Source: Mantis religiosa | Lineage: Eukaryota > Arthropoda > Insecta > Mantodea > Mantidae | Direction: 5' to 3' | DNA: 64,000 nt | Assembly (NCBI GenBank): GCA_030765055.1 | Contig: JAUKNK010001128.1 | Coordinates: 1 to 64,000, forward strand | In this document: positions 10,852-21,562 of the stretch, one piece after another | Layout: each line of letters opens with the position of its first letter | Numbering within the stretch: position 1 is the stretch's first letter | The notes under the pieces: model-generated | Databases searched by the model: none | The model's input: the letters and a program-made list of their open reading frames with translations, nothing else | Told to the model about the DNA's origin: nothing | Made by a program: the position numbers and the translations under genes

Positions 10852-11589
10852 AAATAAACACTTCTTATCCAGCATTCATTCATAAACATAAGCATACAGC
10901 ATTCCACAGGCTGACAGGAAATGAAGTGTTTGCTCTTTCTCGAATTTAACACCTTGACTTATTCACAGGAATTATTTTATCCGTCATGTCTGTAGTTTAG
11001 ATTTCAGTTCTGAGTAATAAAAGTATATGTACATACATACAAACCACTTTGAACTCTCTAGAGTAAATAGAGATTACGAAGCAAGATATAAACAAAGATA
11101 TAATGTGACCAGACACGTTCTGCCAGGGCAGCAGGAAGTTTATTGTATCCTATCGCTAGAATTGGCTGATTCAAAGTTATTCTTTTATCACGTCATGTCA
11201 AACATTTATGTGGGAGTTATGAGTAATTACAAATATACGTACACGCATACATGCCAACCAATAATGATATTCATACAGTGCTTAAGTCGCGATTTATTGT
11301 TATAATACAGGTAATGGTTTTTTATTTATTTGTATTAGAAAAACTGTTTTAGATGTGGGTTTTTCATGGTTATGTTAGATACATTACTGTCTACCTTCCA
11401 CATGGATCAGTTTTGGCAAAATCTGATTTTTTTTTTTTTGTCGTGGATACTATTTCAAACAGATTGATTAGGTTGGCGCTCGTCACACACCACTTAGCGG
11501 GAATGCAATACAACACCGCAGAACTCCGATTGGTTGCTCACCTAGTAGCGCTCAAGGACAAACACCTTCCCATTTGAAACACATAATAG
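10852..11589 (-). mobile_element. Family E TIR transposon, truncated copy
   Basis: About 740 bp match 55081-55840 in reverse orientation. Blocks include CTTCTTATCCAGCATTC, CTGCCAGGGCAGCAGGAAG and CGGAACTCCGATTGGTTGC-like stretches. The right end carries the family terminal repeat, CTTCCCATTTGAAACA at 11566-11581 followed by CATAATAG-type sequence. The other terminus and the transposase relic found in the 55-kb copy are missing. It contains a short T run near 11430. Confidence 0.75.
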
Positions 11590-12368
11590 GTTGTAATATG
11601 ACATAGTGTATTTTTATAACTCAGTATGTCATATCTTCAAAACAATAAATAAAGGGATAATAAATAATATATAATAATTAAGCACTAGATGTATTTTTCT
11701 GAAAAAACAAATAAATAAGATGGGCCTGCAAATCTAGAGCGTTGAGTTAACCAGTTCCTGTTTATTCTATTATCAGTTTGTACGTATTATTCGACCAAGT
11801 AACTACGAATGAAATGAGAAAGAAATAATGGAAGTTATTTGATATACTGCAGTGGGTTGCCAGTATTGCATTCTGTTCTCTCAACTACGCTGCATTTGTG
11901 AGTTCTAACCATCATTACTTAAGCTACGCGTTTGCCGGTTAATTGCAGGCAATTTGGTAGAGCCATTCAGGCGCAGTCTGCCGCCCACATTGATTCAAGT
12001 GTTGTGATGCAAACATAGACAATGGGAGATACGGCTGGCCTCGCGCTACAGGAGAAAGTCTGCATGTGTGCATAACGACACAGCATTCATCACATTTATT
12101 GCCATGACCTTTCAAACATTTGCTGGTTTAGTTGGGTGGCATTTAAACACCGCTATCAAATTATTAGATTTTATTTTCTTCCCGTAAGAACTTCTATAGA
12201 AGGAATGAAGCGCTAAAACAGAAAACGTCGCTGTATTTTGACATTAAATGTGCACAATTATGCAAGATAGACTTATTTAAGATTGGAAGTGTGTCGAAGT
12301 ATCACCAAATATGTTGCACAAAAGTTGAAGCATTGGAATACGTCAAAATACCACTATCGTTTACATTA
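11590..12368. other. No gene seen
   Basis: AT-rich sequence between two transposons; no supported feature. Confidence 0.5.
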
Positions 12369-12739
12369 TTAACCCTTAACTGACATGCAGCTGTCTCGTA
12401 GATGTTATTGCTTCTGTATTTTTAAGTATCGAGGCCAAAACTTGTATGCTCTACTTACCACTCAGTTTGAGTGCATAGTGAACAGCTTGTGTTTCTATCT
12501 CTGTTAGATTCCTCATTGTCGTGTGGACCACTGCATAGTAGTTGTGTAACTTTCTTCAAGTAAGTTGTTTTCTGTATATTTTAAATATGTTTTGATTCCT
12601 TTAGGCTAAAACATGGCATAATTTATATATTTAGTGACAGGTTTATTTTTAAAGAAATGGCCGCAAACAGACCATCAAAATCGGACACTTTGAGAGGGAA
12701 ATTATCCTAATTTTGAAATCCGCCTTCAGACTTTACTTG

Positions 12740-13110
12740 ACAATGTTTAGCCAATGATAGTGACGTGGAAGAAACTTTCGAAATTGAAAGCAGCCATGGC
12801 TCAGACTCTGAGCAAGGGATAGATGATATGTCAGAGGTAGAACGTAGGTCTACTGATGGTAGTGGTAATGGCAGCAATAATGAAAATGCTGCTAATGTCA
12901 GTACAAATGATTAAACTTGAAAAATAAGTGCTTCAAGTGGAGAAAGGAACAACCTCCAGCGCATGTAAGGACAAGGAACTCCCTGTCTTAAACCATTGTC
13001 TAGAGGTGTGGGAGAAAATCCAGAAATAGAATCCGTGTGGGAGCTTCTAGTTTCTGAAAGTATTCTGTCAGAAATAATCATATGAACCAATTTAAAAATA
13101 TAAAAAAATG
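12740..13110 (+). pseudogene. piggyBac transposase N-terminal region
   Basis: One frame reads an acidic stretch (SDVEETFEIESSHGSDSEQG, then DDMSEVERR), as at the N-terminus of piggyBac transposases. Near 13030-13100 there is ESVWELLVSESILSEIIIWT followed by NLKI, corresponding to the 'EI--WTN-KI' block that begins the family's dimerisation/DNA-binding domain. Several stops and frameshifts interrupt it, so it is non-functional. Confidence 0.6.
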
Positions 13111-13149
13111 AGAGGAAAGTACGACAAACAAGAGAGACTGGTCAATCAA

Positions 13150-13360
13150 GAGTCCTTCAATAGAACTGGCCTTTTCAATAAGATTCATTCTGCAGAAACC
13201 GGATGAAGGACTTCCGCAACTTCAAGATCATGAGGAGTCTTTTGAAAAAGGAAAAGCCTGTAACTTTTGTCCGCTGAAACTAAGGATTAGGAATAAGTAT
13301 CCTTGTCAACAGTGTAGACAGTCAATATGCCGTGAATGTGCACGAAAGATTTGTTAAAAT
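13150..13360 (+). pseudogene. piggyBac C-terminal cysteine-rich domain (out of order)
   Basis: The translation gives KACNFCPLKLRIRNKYPCQQ followed by CRQSICRECARKIC. The cysteine spacing resembles the zinc-binding C-terminal domain of piggyBac transposases, which should lie after the catalytic core. Here it precedes the core at 13830, so it comes from a rearranged or second copy. The 96-residue frame directly after it (13361-13651) has no recognisable domain. Confidence 0.55.
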
Positions 13361-13829
13361 GTGCTTTGTAACCGAAGAGTTAGCGAACTTTTCTTCAGAT
13401 ATTTTCAGACTTCTATTAAAAGTCGCTTTGGTGGATGCGCTGGTTTAGAAGACTTATTTCTTGCTTATGTTTCTCTTTACACTTCCCATCTTTTACGAAT
13501 TTTAATAAATACATATGACAAACACGTCCACAAAGAATTAAGCATTTTGGACCTTTCTAAAAACTGTTACAAACAACTCTTACTAGAAGGGCCGCCACCT
13601 GTCATTTTAACGGGTACGGAAGCCTTCGGACCTGTCCACATCTATTTTTGATTTCCGTCCTGATTTGTTTATGGTACTCTGCAGATTCTTTGTCGATGAG
13701 TAACAAAGCTTTATTGCCCAAAAGCGCAATTGGTGCTACCGCTCATGTATTTACGAAGTTTTAGAGCAAAAAACTCTCCGTTGAAGTTGTTTTAGTCGAA
13801 TCGCTGGAGACCACCATTTTTAAGGAACA

Positions 13830-14275
13830 CAATGAGCAGAAACAGATTCGCTGAAAATTTGTGGTTTATGCGATTTGATGACAAGGACACACGTTCTCAA
13901 AGACTAAGTACAGATAACTTTGCAGCTGCTATTCCTGTCTGGAATCCTTTTGTTGCCAATTCCATGCAGTGTTACATTCCAAGTCGAAATATCACTGTGG
14001 ATGAGCAACTGTTTACTTGAAAGGCTAGATGACCTTTCATTCAATATATGAGCAATAAACCAGACAAATTTTGAATAAAGTTTTGGCTTGCAGTTGATGC
14101 AAATTCAAAGTATCTGGTGAATTGTTTTCCTTACCTGGGAAGAATAGGGAAGAATAGGAGCAAGCATTTATGTAACAAGTGCAGCAAGAATGTTTGTGGA
14201 CCATGTTTCGGCAACGCTGAATGCACGTATGCTAGGAGCTACGATGCTGCAGGTAGCTCTGAATGAGTGAAATCA
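13830..14275 (+). pseudogene. piggyBac transposase core piece joined to a second cysteine-rich domain
   Basis: From 13832 the plus strand reads MSRNRFAENLWFMRFDDKDT, then IPSRNITVDEQLFT. This is the MSR-RF--I--FLRFDD and VDEQL signature of piggyBac, including the VDEQ aspartate of the catalytic set. A stop follows at 14018. Downstream, NKPDKF-IKFWLAVDANSKYL continues the family with stops. Most of the core is then missing, and the sequence jumps at about 14150 to HLCNKCSKNVCGPC, another C-terminal zinc domain. An internal deletion of several hundred codons is inferred. Confidence 0.75.
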
Positions 14276-14581
14276 GGTTTATAAGTGTTTCTTATACTAT
14301 ATACTGTGGTATTTAAAATTTTATGTTGAAACACGCGTGTTTGCTAAAGGAAGTTTTCCGTTTCACATTTAGTTATCGTATATATTGTATATTTTAGGCA
14401 TAAAATGTTCATTTTACCATGTAATTCTACAGACAAAGGTAAAATTATGTACACGTAAACTGCATAAGTAATAAACTGGTATGCATTCAAATTTGATTAC
14501 TATTTTAAAAAGGACAAATAAAACTGCACGCATCAAAATTACGGGTTGGTCCTTCTCGGTAGAAGGTCCTTCTAGTGTTAA

Positions 14582-14895
14582 AGTGCCATTTTTTTCCTCA
14601 AAATTTATTATTCTTATCTCGGTTAAGAACTACTTTCTGCATTAAAATAATTTCCAGCAGCAATGGCTTACGTTTACTTAGAATAAACTCAAAAGGTCTG
14701 ACAGACCACAGCATGTTAGTTGTCAGAGAAATATCACGCATTTTAGTTAAGAGTTAAAAAGGAACTGTCTGAACTAGAAAGCAATATTACTTAGGACATG
14801 AAATGACAGCAATTCCGGTACCAGTAAATAATAGAACAGCACCCAAGCTTTCGTTTACAGAAGTCAAATTCGAGGATACTGGTTTTAGTTAACAA
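14582..14895. other. No gene seen
   Basis: AT-rich sequence between piggyBac and the DD41D mariner; nothing recognised. Confidence 0.5.
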
Positions 14896-15541
14896 ATAAG
14901 GGGTCTTTCAACAGGAGTGTGCGATATTTGAATTTAAATAAAGCACACGTCGTTTTAAAACATAATTAATATCATTAAGTGTGAAATAGAACATCAGTTA
15001 ACTGTCCACCGAGACGGTTGACCAAAATTTCAATGACAGTAGAAAGTAAATTAGGTCCAACTTCACAAATAATATGCGTGATGTTTGTTATTCATAAGAC
15101 CATTTACTGTTTATGTCCTGTTGGAATAAACTCTAGATTTAACATAATCCTACAAGAAGTAATCCAACGGCGTCAAATCACATGATTTCGGGGACCAGTT
15201 AATATCAACACTACGGTAAATGATAAATCCTTTGAACATCTCCTTCAAATGATCGATTGTTTCGAGAGCAGTATGACCTGTGGCACCATCTTGCTGAAAC
15301 CAGACATTTCTGAGATCCGTACAATCCAATTGAGGCTAAAAATAGTCCGTTATAAAAGCCCGGTATCACGCAGTACAAGGAATATTAGGCGAACAGATAC
15401 TAAATTTTCACAAATTTTAGGCTTTGCTGAATACTGTATCGTTCCTTGACTATAAGTAGTGTAACCACACGAAAAAAATGACTGCTACGGCAGCAGTTAC
15501 ATGTTAAAGATATGACACTCTTGTTGAATGACCCTTTATTT
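14896..15541 (-). mobile_element. Internally deleted DD41D-type mariner element
   Basis: Inverted termini: AAATAAGGGGTCTTTCAACA at the left and, reversed, AAATAAAGGGTCATTCAACA at the right, followed by AGAGTGT/GGAGTGT on both sides. The 646-bp span is about half of a full mariner. The minus strand keeps the C-terminal catalytic region of the transposase (separate entry). A broken terminus of the same family lies at 530-640. Confidence 0.8.
15150..15315 (-). pseudogene. DD41D mariner transposase, C-terminal catalytic fragment
   Basis: The minus strand reads VWFQQDGATGHTALETIDHL and, further on, SPKSCDLTPLDYFL followed by a stop in place of the usual Trp. The second and third catalytic aspartates are those of QQDGAT and TPLDYF. 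By hand count 41 residues separate them, as in the DD41D (rosa-type) group rather than classical DD34D mariners. The first aspartate and the DNA-binding domain are absent. Confidence 0.8.
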
Positions 15542-16776
15542 ACTACAGGTCTATATGCAACATATCGTGTTTGCACACCAGAATTTTCCTACTAATTAAC
15601 TTTCAAAAAGCATTATGTCACTGCACCAGTTCACATACATTTTGTAATTTTTAAGGGGAACACAGAAATTATACGAAATTAAAACAATTTAACTCGGTTA
15701 GTACATTTTCACCTCACGCTTAACTAAGCGTTAAACCGCTCAATACATAATCAAGTAATTCTAGTAATGTTGCAAAGCAATTCCTTCTCACAATATATAC
15801 AATTGGTTAAGTATGAAGCGTAACGATTGGATGAAGTATCAAGATCCTCATCCACTAAATATAAAATCGAGTGACCATCACGTCAATAGAAAGTGTCAGA
15901 TTTGTACGGGGAAGGAAAATGCATGCATTTCTCAAAATTAGCTTGATCTATTGTTTAAAGGAACGTATTAAACAAGAATACATTGGAGTTCATTTTCGAA
16001 AATTGGCTAAAATGAGTAAAGATTAGCTTGTAGTTCCAACTGTGTGGAAGACTGTGTTTTTCTGTTGTATTCACATTCGCTGAAATGTACTGCAAAAATA
16101 TCCTACGCTATAGCTGTTGTTAACATAATTAGGAAGTGTGTATGCAAAGTTCCAGCAACAAAATATTCTCCAAAAATACAACCACAGATTAGATAAGAAA
16201 AAATCTGTGTGAATTGTTTTAAAATAGTGCTTTAAACACGTAGATTATAAGAAAAATGGCACAACCAATACTGTCGTGAAATCTAAAACATAAAATTTGG
16301 CATTCTCTAGCAGATTTTCACACAGTCAGGTCCTACAATTTATAAAAATGCAAGTAAAATTGAGGCTATACGAGCTTTGCAACCATGTTAACCAAACTGC
16401 ACTTTGAGACGGTTTTATAAATATGTGATGAAGCTCTCTTAGACATGTAGGAATCAATAGTATCCTCTAGTATTGATCGTTAGCAATAGGCGGAACACAA
16501 ATGAGGCCATGCATCCTAGATGTTCTCCTAGATTTCAGCAAATTAGTGCTGATGGCATTCAGCATTGCGCATGTAGGACATGATCGAATGCATAATTGGG
16601 AAAGTGGTGTGCAGCAAATTAAGTATTACGTTACTATAATTAAAACATCTCGTAACTTCCAACATGCTAAGCGATGTTGATAAGCTGAGAAAGATTTAAT
16701 AAAATAAATGAAACATATTTTAGAGCGAATCTCCTTATTTTATAGAAGGAAACCATTTCCCTTTAAAGTTAACGTG
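15542..16776. other. No gene seen
   Basis: AT-rich, with frequent stops in all frames; nothing supported. Confidence 0.55.
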
Positions 16777-16964
16777 CCCCCAACTAAGTCATATCGGGCG
16801 ATGAATTAAAGGGTGAAATGATGCTCAAATAAGTCTGGGGTCCATTTAGCTTAAAGTTTTCCGACATTAATATTTCAGGATTAGAGGAAACTGAAAAAAT
16901 GTTTATCCGGATAACTCATCCTCACCGCGATTCGATGTACACACGTTTCAGAGTCTCTCATGCC
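16777..16964 (-). mobile_element. tRNA-derived SINE-1, head truncated
   Basis: Matches 26342-26566 and 35955-36160. The + strand shows TAAGTCATATCGGGCGATGAA (3' end of the SINE, minus sense), GTGAAATGATGCTCAAAT, GGTCCATTTAGCTTA and TCACCGCGATTCGA near the B box. The tRNA-like head is cut off at about 16962, where a Harbinger-like TIR starts. Confidence 0.75.
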
Positions 16965-17239
16965 CGATTTCACCAACAGATGTTAAAATCGACTTTAACA
17001 AGTGTAACGTAACAATTGTAACAGCGCGTTAAATTTCTTGGATTTCACCAACCTGTTTTCTGAAAATGTTAACAAACACGTGTTAGCGCCAAGATATTTG
17101 TAAATATTGCAGCTATAGAAGGCTGTGAATTTTCTGGACGTACTGCGATGCGCTTTTGTTTTCATTTTCATCTGCATAGCAGTCTGCACATGGCTAAAAT
17201 AATGGCGGATAAACAAAATCGTTAACAAAAGGCGTGGAA

Positions 17240-17440
17240 AAAATCTGTCATCGATGGAGAAAGATGTGTTAATTGAATTAGTGACGAAATATAAGAATAT
17301 CCTGGAAAATAGAACGAATGCGGTGAATATACAAGAGAAAGATGTCAAGTGGGAAAAAGTTGGAAACTAATTTAGTTCAAATGCATGTGTCATTACTAGA
17401 AACACGAAACGTATTACATAAATTTAAAACGAGGAGTGAT
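17240..17440 (+). pseudogene. Myb/SANT-like DNA-binding domain fragment
   Basis: Plus-strand translation from about 17252 gives MEKDVLIELVTKYKNILENR followed by TNAVNIQEKDVKWEKVGN, then a stop. The E/K-D-LIELV-KYK--IENK---V--K-K--WE-I pattern is that of the insect Myb/SANT-like (zeste-like) domain that accompanies PIF/Harbinger nucleases and binds element ends. Only the first helices survive. Confidence 0.65.
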
Positions 17441-17935
17441 GAAGTACAAGTGACGAGTGACTTAAACTTTTCAAGACGGTGGACAGTGTATTATCTACAT
17501 AATTCAGTGAATTATAAAATCAAAAGTTATTAATAATTGCTGCAAAGGTGAGATCTGTATATTCCTTTCGATGCATGTTATAGCTCAGTAATACGTAAAT
17601 TTAAAACGAGGAGCGAAGGACAAGTGACGAGTGACTTGAACGTTTCAAGACGGGTGGTAGTGTATTTTCCACATAATCCAGTTAATTATAACATCGCAAA
17701 ATTATTTATGTTTGAAGCAAAGGCGAGATCAGCACATTCCTTTTGATGCATGTTCTAATTCAGTATTATGTAAATTTAAAACGAGGAACGAAGGACAAGT
17801 GACGAGTGACCTGAACATTTCAAGACGGGAGGTGGACAGTGGACATAATGCAATGAATTATAAAATCGCAAAGTTATTAATACCTAAAGCAAAGGCGAGA
17901 TCGCCATATTCCTTTCGATGCATGTTCTAACCTCT
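17410..17935 (+). repeat. Three tandem ~176-bp repeats inside the Harbinger-like element
   Basis: AAATTTAAAACGAGGA recurs at about 17420, 17597 and 17772, each time followed by CAAGTGACGAGTGACTT/C, TTTCAAGACGG, an ATAATNCANTNAATTATAA block, GCAAAGGYGAGATC and TTCCTTTYGATGCATGTT. The period is 175-177 bp. The first unit overlaps the Myb/SANT relic. Confidence 0.85.
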
Positions 17936-18285
17936 CTTGTACTTCCGCAGGAACCTTCATAGCAAATTGTTTGGACAGTCTATACCTCCGTAAAACAATT
18001 TTCTTCTGATAGCTCCTCAAAATTATTTCTCCTCATAGGCCTTACTCTATTACGAATGTCATTTAGACGGTCTTAAATATAGCAAATCGAAAACAGCAGC
18101 TGTGTTCACGCCCGCCATCTTGACTATTTACAATTGTTAAGCACTTAACACCAGAAATTTGACTTGTTACTTTAACAACAAATTTAACACCAGTGTTATG
18201 CAGTGTTGATGAAATGGAATTTCTGTTATAACTATTGTTAAATCCGTGTTAGGTCTTAACATCTGTTGGTGAAATCGGGCAACAA

Positions 18286-18951
18286 TGTAATTTATTTGAA
18301 TATTTCTGGGATATTTGAATTCAAAATGCATTTTCAGGTGCAAAGGTACTTCCATCAGTTCCTGGATTACCTTCACCTTGGTTAAACTATCACGTGAAGC
18401 TCACTTGTCTACAAGCTTCTTGTCATCACTGATGGCAACGTATTCAAATTAACCTTACATTTGCATGACAGGGTGAGGAGCATGGTTTATTGCGCTTCTT
18501 GGACTCTACAGGTTGCTTTGTCATGTATATCTCCCTTGTTTCGTGAACAACGTTGACCTAAGATGTACCTACATCAAAGAATGAATATATTTTTATTTTA
18601 TTACAAGGGTCGTTTGATAAGTGTGGTAAAGATCAAGAATAATTTATTTTTCCGTGAACATCTCACCTTATTTCTCTACAATTTCTCTTTCAGTTCAAAT
18701 TAAAATGTTTAATAACAGCATGAAACTCTGTTTTTTTTCCATTTTCAATCACAGATATCACACTGACCAGTTCTAAAATGAACTACATACAGGGTGTTTT
18801 AAAAGTATAGTATCCCAGTGCCGTCTGCTGCTTTTCATCAAGCATATTATGAAACAGATAATTTTGGAAGGTCGATTGTATTTTTTAAATATAGCTCAAA
18901 CTCTAAGCCTTTGACTGTCTATACCTCTAGTTATTAGAAGTTCCCTTTTAC
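18286..18951. other. No gene; possible lone transposon termini
   Basis: ACAAGGGTCGTTTGATAAG at about 18604 and ACAGGGTGTTTTAAAAG at about 18790 look like ends of mariner/Tc1-like elements, but no partners are visible. No gene is seen. Confidence 0.3.
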
Positions 18952-19570
18952 CTCGTTGCCCTTTTGTATTCCATAAAACTGTCTGCCTGTATATTTTCAG
19001 ACCCAAGGATTCCATTTGGAGAAGTACCTTTTTAACTCGTTGCCCTTTTGTATTCCATAAACCTGTCTACCTGTATATTTTCAGACCCAAGGATTCAATT
19101 TGGAGAAGTACATTTTTACCTCGTTGCCCGAATTCCATTTGGAGAGGTATATTTTTACCTCGTTGCCCTTTTGTATTCCATAAACCTGTCTGCCTGTATA
19201 TTTTCAGACCCAAGAATTCCATTTGGAGAAGTACATTTTTACCTCGTTGCCCTTTTGTATTCCATAAACCTGTCTGCCTGTATATATTCAGACCCAAGAA
19301 TTCCATTTGGAGAAGTACATTTTTACCTCGTTGCCCTTTTGTATTCCATAAACCTGTCTGCCTGTATATATTCAGACCCAAGAATTCAATTTGGAGAAGT
19401 ACCTTTTTAACTCGTTGCCCTTTTGTATTCCATAAACCTGTCTACCTGTATATTTTCAGACCCAAGGTTTCCATCTGGAGAAGTACCTTTTTACCTCGTT
19501 GCCCTTTTATATTCCATAAAATTGTCTGCCTGTATATTTTCAGATCCAAGGTTTCCATCTGGAGAACTTT
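18952..19570 (+). repeat. 84-bp tandem repeat array, about seven units plus one 39-bp partial
   Basis: Units begin CTCGTTGCCCTTTTGTATTC at 18952, 19036, 19159, 19243, 19327, 19411 and 19495; a 39-bp partial unit starts at 19120. Each contains CTGTCTGCCTGTATATTTTC and a block like CCATTTGGAGAAGTAC. Because 84 is divisible by three and the unit lacks stops in one frame per strand, long open frames appear on both strands (plus 19048-19410, minus 19067-19381). These are artefacts of periodicity, not genes. Confidence 0.92.
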
Positions 19571-20234
19571 CCCTCTGTCCGGACCTATTTCTCTCACTCA
19601 CTTTCTCATGCAAGCTGCTTATTTTTAATTTCCCCCCATTGTAGTGTGTTACACTTACATTTGTTTCCAAATTATTACATCTCTAAACCTTAGAATTCTA
19701 GAAATTCTATTAACCCTTTTCCAAAAATCCATTGCCGTTATTAACCATTCATTTATTGGTCAAATTTGTGAATCATGTTGTACTCTTATCTTAGCTAATG
19801 AATCGTATAGAACTGGCTGCTCACCTTCTATATGACACATATAGCTAGTTTTACCGCCAATAGAGACACATAAAAAAGGCTCCAGAGTAAGTGTGGATTA
19901 GGCAGTGAGAGGATCAACGAGGCGTGCCTCACGCTGTCGGAGTTCGCAGGTAGAGGTCACACGCCGTGCTGCGTGATGTAGCTGTTCGTAAACATACCGG
20001 CATACTCCACAGTAGCTTGATACTCTTAAGAATTTCTGTGAGTTATGAAACCGCAATAAATAATCTCTTGCTTAATTATTGCTTATGAGTGTTTAACGTG
20101 TTCAAAAATTCCGTTACAGCAGTCCATGTTGGCAAATAAGCTGGTGCGACTTATACCTTTTAGAGGGAAGTTAATGTTAGTGAGGTTGAGGATGGAATGA
20201 TAAACCACGAATGTTCCAGAATGTAACCATATCC
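19571..20234. other. No gene; possible LTR-like stretch
   Basis: The stretch at about 19850-20117 is GC-richer, carries AATAAATAATC near 20056 and ends GTTACA, which could be an LTR 3' end. I cannot find a matching start or a TSD, so this is only a suggestion. Confidence 0.25.
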
Positions 20235-20350
20235 GTGTCGGCAAGTCTCCAGCGCTATGTTTATCTGCCTAGACAAGGTCTTTATCTCCGTGAAACACTA
20301 TCAGTTCCTTTGTGCGCGCAAGCCGCGCTATGACGATCGGGTTCGCGACA
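20235..20350 (-). mobile_element. Gypsy LTR fragment (same family as 32435-32986 and 58252-58752)
   Basis: The + strand reads CAGCGCTATGTTTATCTGCC, then ACAAGGTCTTTATCTC, and ends GTTCGCGACA. This matches the LTR of the Gypsy element near 58600-58752 (GGCGCTATGTTTATCTGCTT, and the end ACCGCGACA). It is the LTR 5' end in minus orientation; the remainder of the LTR is missing. Confidence 0.6.
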
Positions 20351-21392
20351 CTATTTAAGCATTTCTATTCAGTTTTAGTGCCACCTAGTGTGAAAAGGAT
20401 ACTTATAATGACCTACGACTACCAAGAGAATCAGAATTCGTTTACCAGGTATTTTAATCAAATCTTCATAGACATATGTGGCCATTTTAACACCTAGAGC
20501 AAGCAACCTATCACGTTCCCTCTACCGCGTAAACAACTGGCATTTATTTCCATATGTCTACAAAGTCTTGGCATTTTGATTTCAAACAAATGAATACAGT
20601 ATTACTAGCCACGAACCACTAATCCAATATGGATTGTACATAACATTCACAATAAACTGAAGAGTAAATTACACATTACTTTTTATACCCAAACTATTAC
20701 AAATGTTTACTATTGCTACTCAGGTATTCCACTAGGTTTGTTTTATTAATCGAGAAAAGTGTTTACTTAAATTAATTACAAATTTTTTTGGTAGGTAAAA
20801 GATTACAGAATGCTGAAGCAAAGTAGTCAAATTTTACAAACACAGCTTACAATTTAATATTTTAAAGAATAAAGCATTTGAATGTTCAACGTGATAATAT
20901 AAGAATGACTTGGAAGTACAAAAATAATACATACGTTCTTCATACCTAAATAATGTGGTTTGCCATACTGAACTTTTGAGGTAGTTTTGTTTGCCTTTTG
21001 CGAGTTGTATAAAATGTATTGGAATGAAGAGGAATTCTGAGATTATTTGCAGAAAATGTTAGATATGCATTTTATTTTCCATGCAAGTATGGTCATTTTA
21101 ATAAAGCTATTAAGCATCCGTAATAATGGAACCTTTTCAAGTAAGTGGTAGTTTGGGTTACTCTTAGATCAGTGTGAAGCATCATTATATGTAGTTCCAT
21201 TTATACTCCGCCTTTAACGACAGTGGTCATTTCGGCGGCCGTTATCGGTTTGGAACATATCGATGGCGTTACTCGTATACGTTGGATTGCTTGTACTTTG
21301 TATTTTAATCATTAAATCACATTCGCACTCTCATGCATACTTCCAGACTCTGAGAAAGATAGGGAATCATTTTGGTTGGAGAAAAATATCCA
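20351..21392. other. No gene seen
   Basis: AT-rich; short frames only. Confidence 0.5.
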
Positions 21393-21464
21393 CCCCCAGC
21401 CGCGTATCGGACCCGGGACCCGTTGCATAGCAAGGTGCTCTTTTGACTGAGCTACGGGGCCAGC
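21393..21464 (-). repeat. tRNA-like sequence (SINE head or tRNA pseudogene)
   Basis: On the minus strand it reads GGCCCCGTAGCTCAGTCAAA, then AGAGCACC, and ends near CGGGTCCGATACGCGG. The D arm (GCTC/GAGC) pairs perfectly and the A box TAGCTCAGTCAAAAG and B box-like GGGTCCGATAC are present. The anticodon and T stems pair poorly, so it is not a functional tRNA. It adjoins the tail of the LINE at 21480. Confidence 0.6.
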
Positions 21465-21479
21465 ATTGTTGTTCTACAA

Positions 21480-21530
21480 TAGAAGACCTCCTCCTCCTCT
21501 TCTTCCTCCTCCTCCTCCTCCTTCTCCTCC

Positions 21531-21562
<32 letters not shown>

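Larger units (their letters stand above)
12369..14581 (+). mobile_element. piggyBac-like DNA transposon, degenerate
   Basis: Candidate limits are TTAA at 12369-12372 (followed by CCCTTAACTGAC) and TTAA at 14578-14581 (preceded by CTTCTAGTG, which reversed reads CACTAGAAG after TTAA, like piggyBac ends). The 2.2-kb span matches the usual ~2.4-kb element. Inside, the plus strand carries dispersed piggyBac transposase pieces: an acidic N-terminal region, two cysteine-rich C-terminal domains and a piece of the catalytic core (separate entries). The left and right ends are only weakly alike, so the limits are less certain than the family. Confidence 0.6.
16962..18285 (+). mobile_element. Harbinger-like TIR element with Myb/SANT relic
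   Basis: The left terminus TGCCCGATTTCACCAACAGA (16961-16980), continuing TGTTAA, is matched by its reverse complement at about 18257-18280 (TTAACATCTGTTGG, then TGAAATCGGGCA). The subterminal regions are also rich in TTAACA motifs on both sides. The 1.32-kb interior has no nuclease gene but keeps a piece of a Myb/SANT-like gene, the usual second gene of Harbinger elements, plus a tandem array. Flanking TSDs are unclear. Confidence 0.7.

Noticed and set aside
19048..19410. 120-residue repetitive protein, and its minus-strand counterpart
   Set aside because: Produced by the 84-bp tandem array, open in both directions because the period is a multiple of three.
18952..19570. CRISPR array
   Set aside because: The 84-bp units are contiguous without unique spacers, and the genome is eukaryotic.
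19850..20120. Complete LTR with AATAAA
   Set aside because: No matching 5' end or TSD could be found; noted only as a possible LTR-like stretch.
21393..21464. Functional tRNA gene
   Set aside because: Only the D arm pairs well; anticodon and T stems are mismatched.
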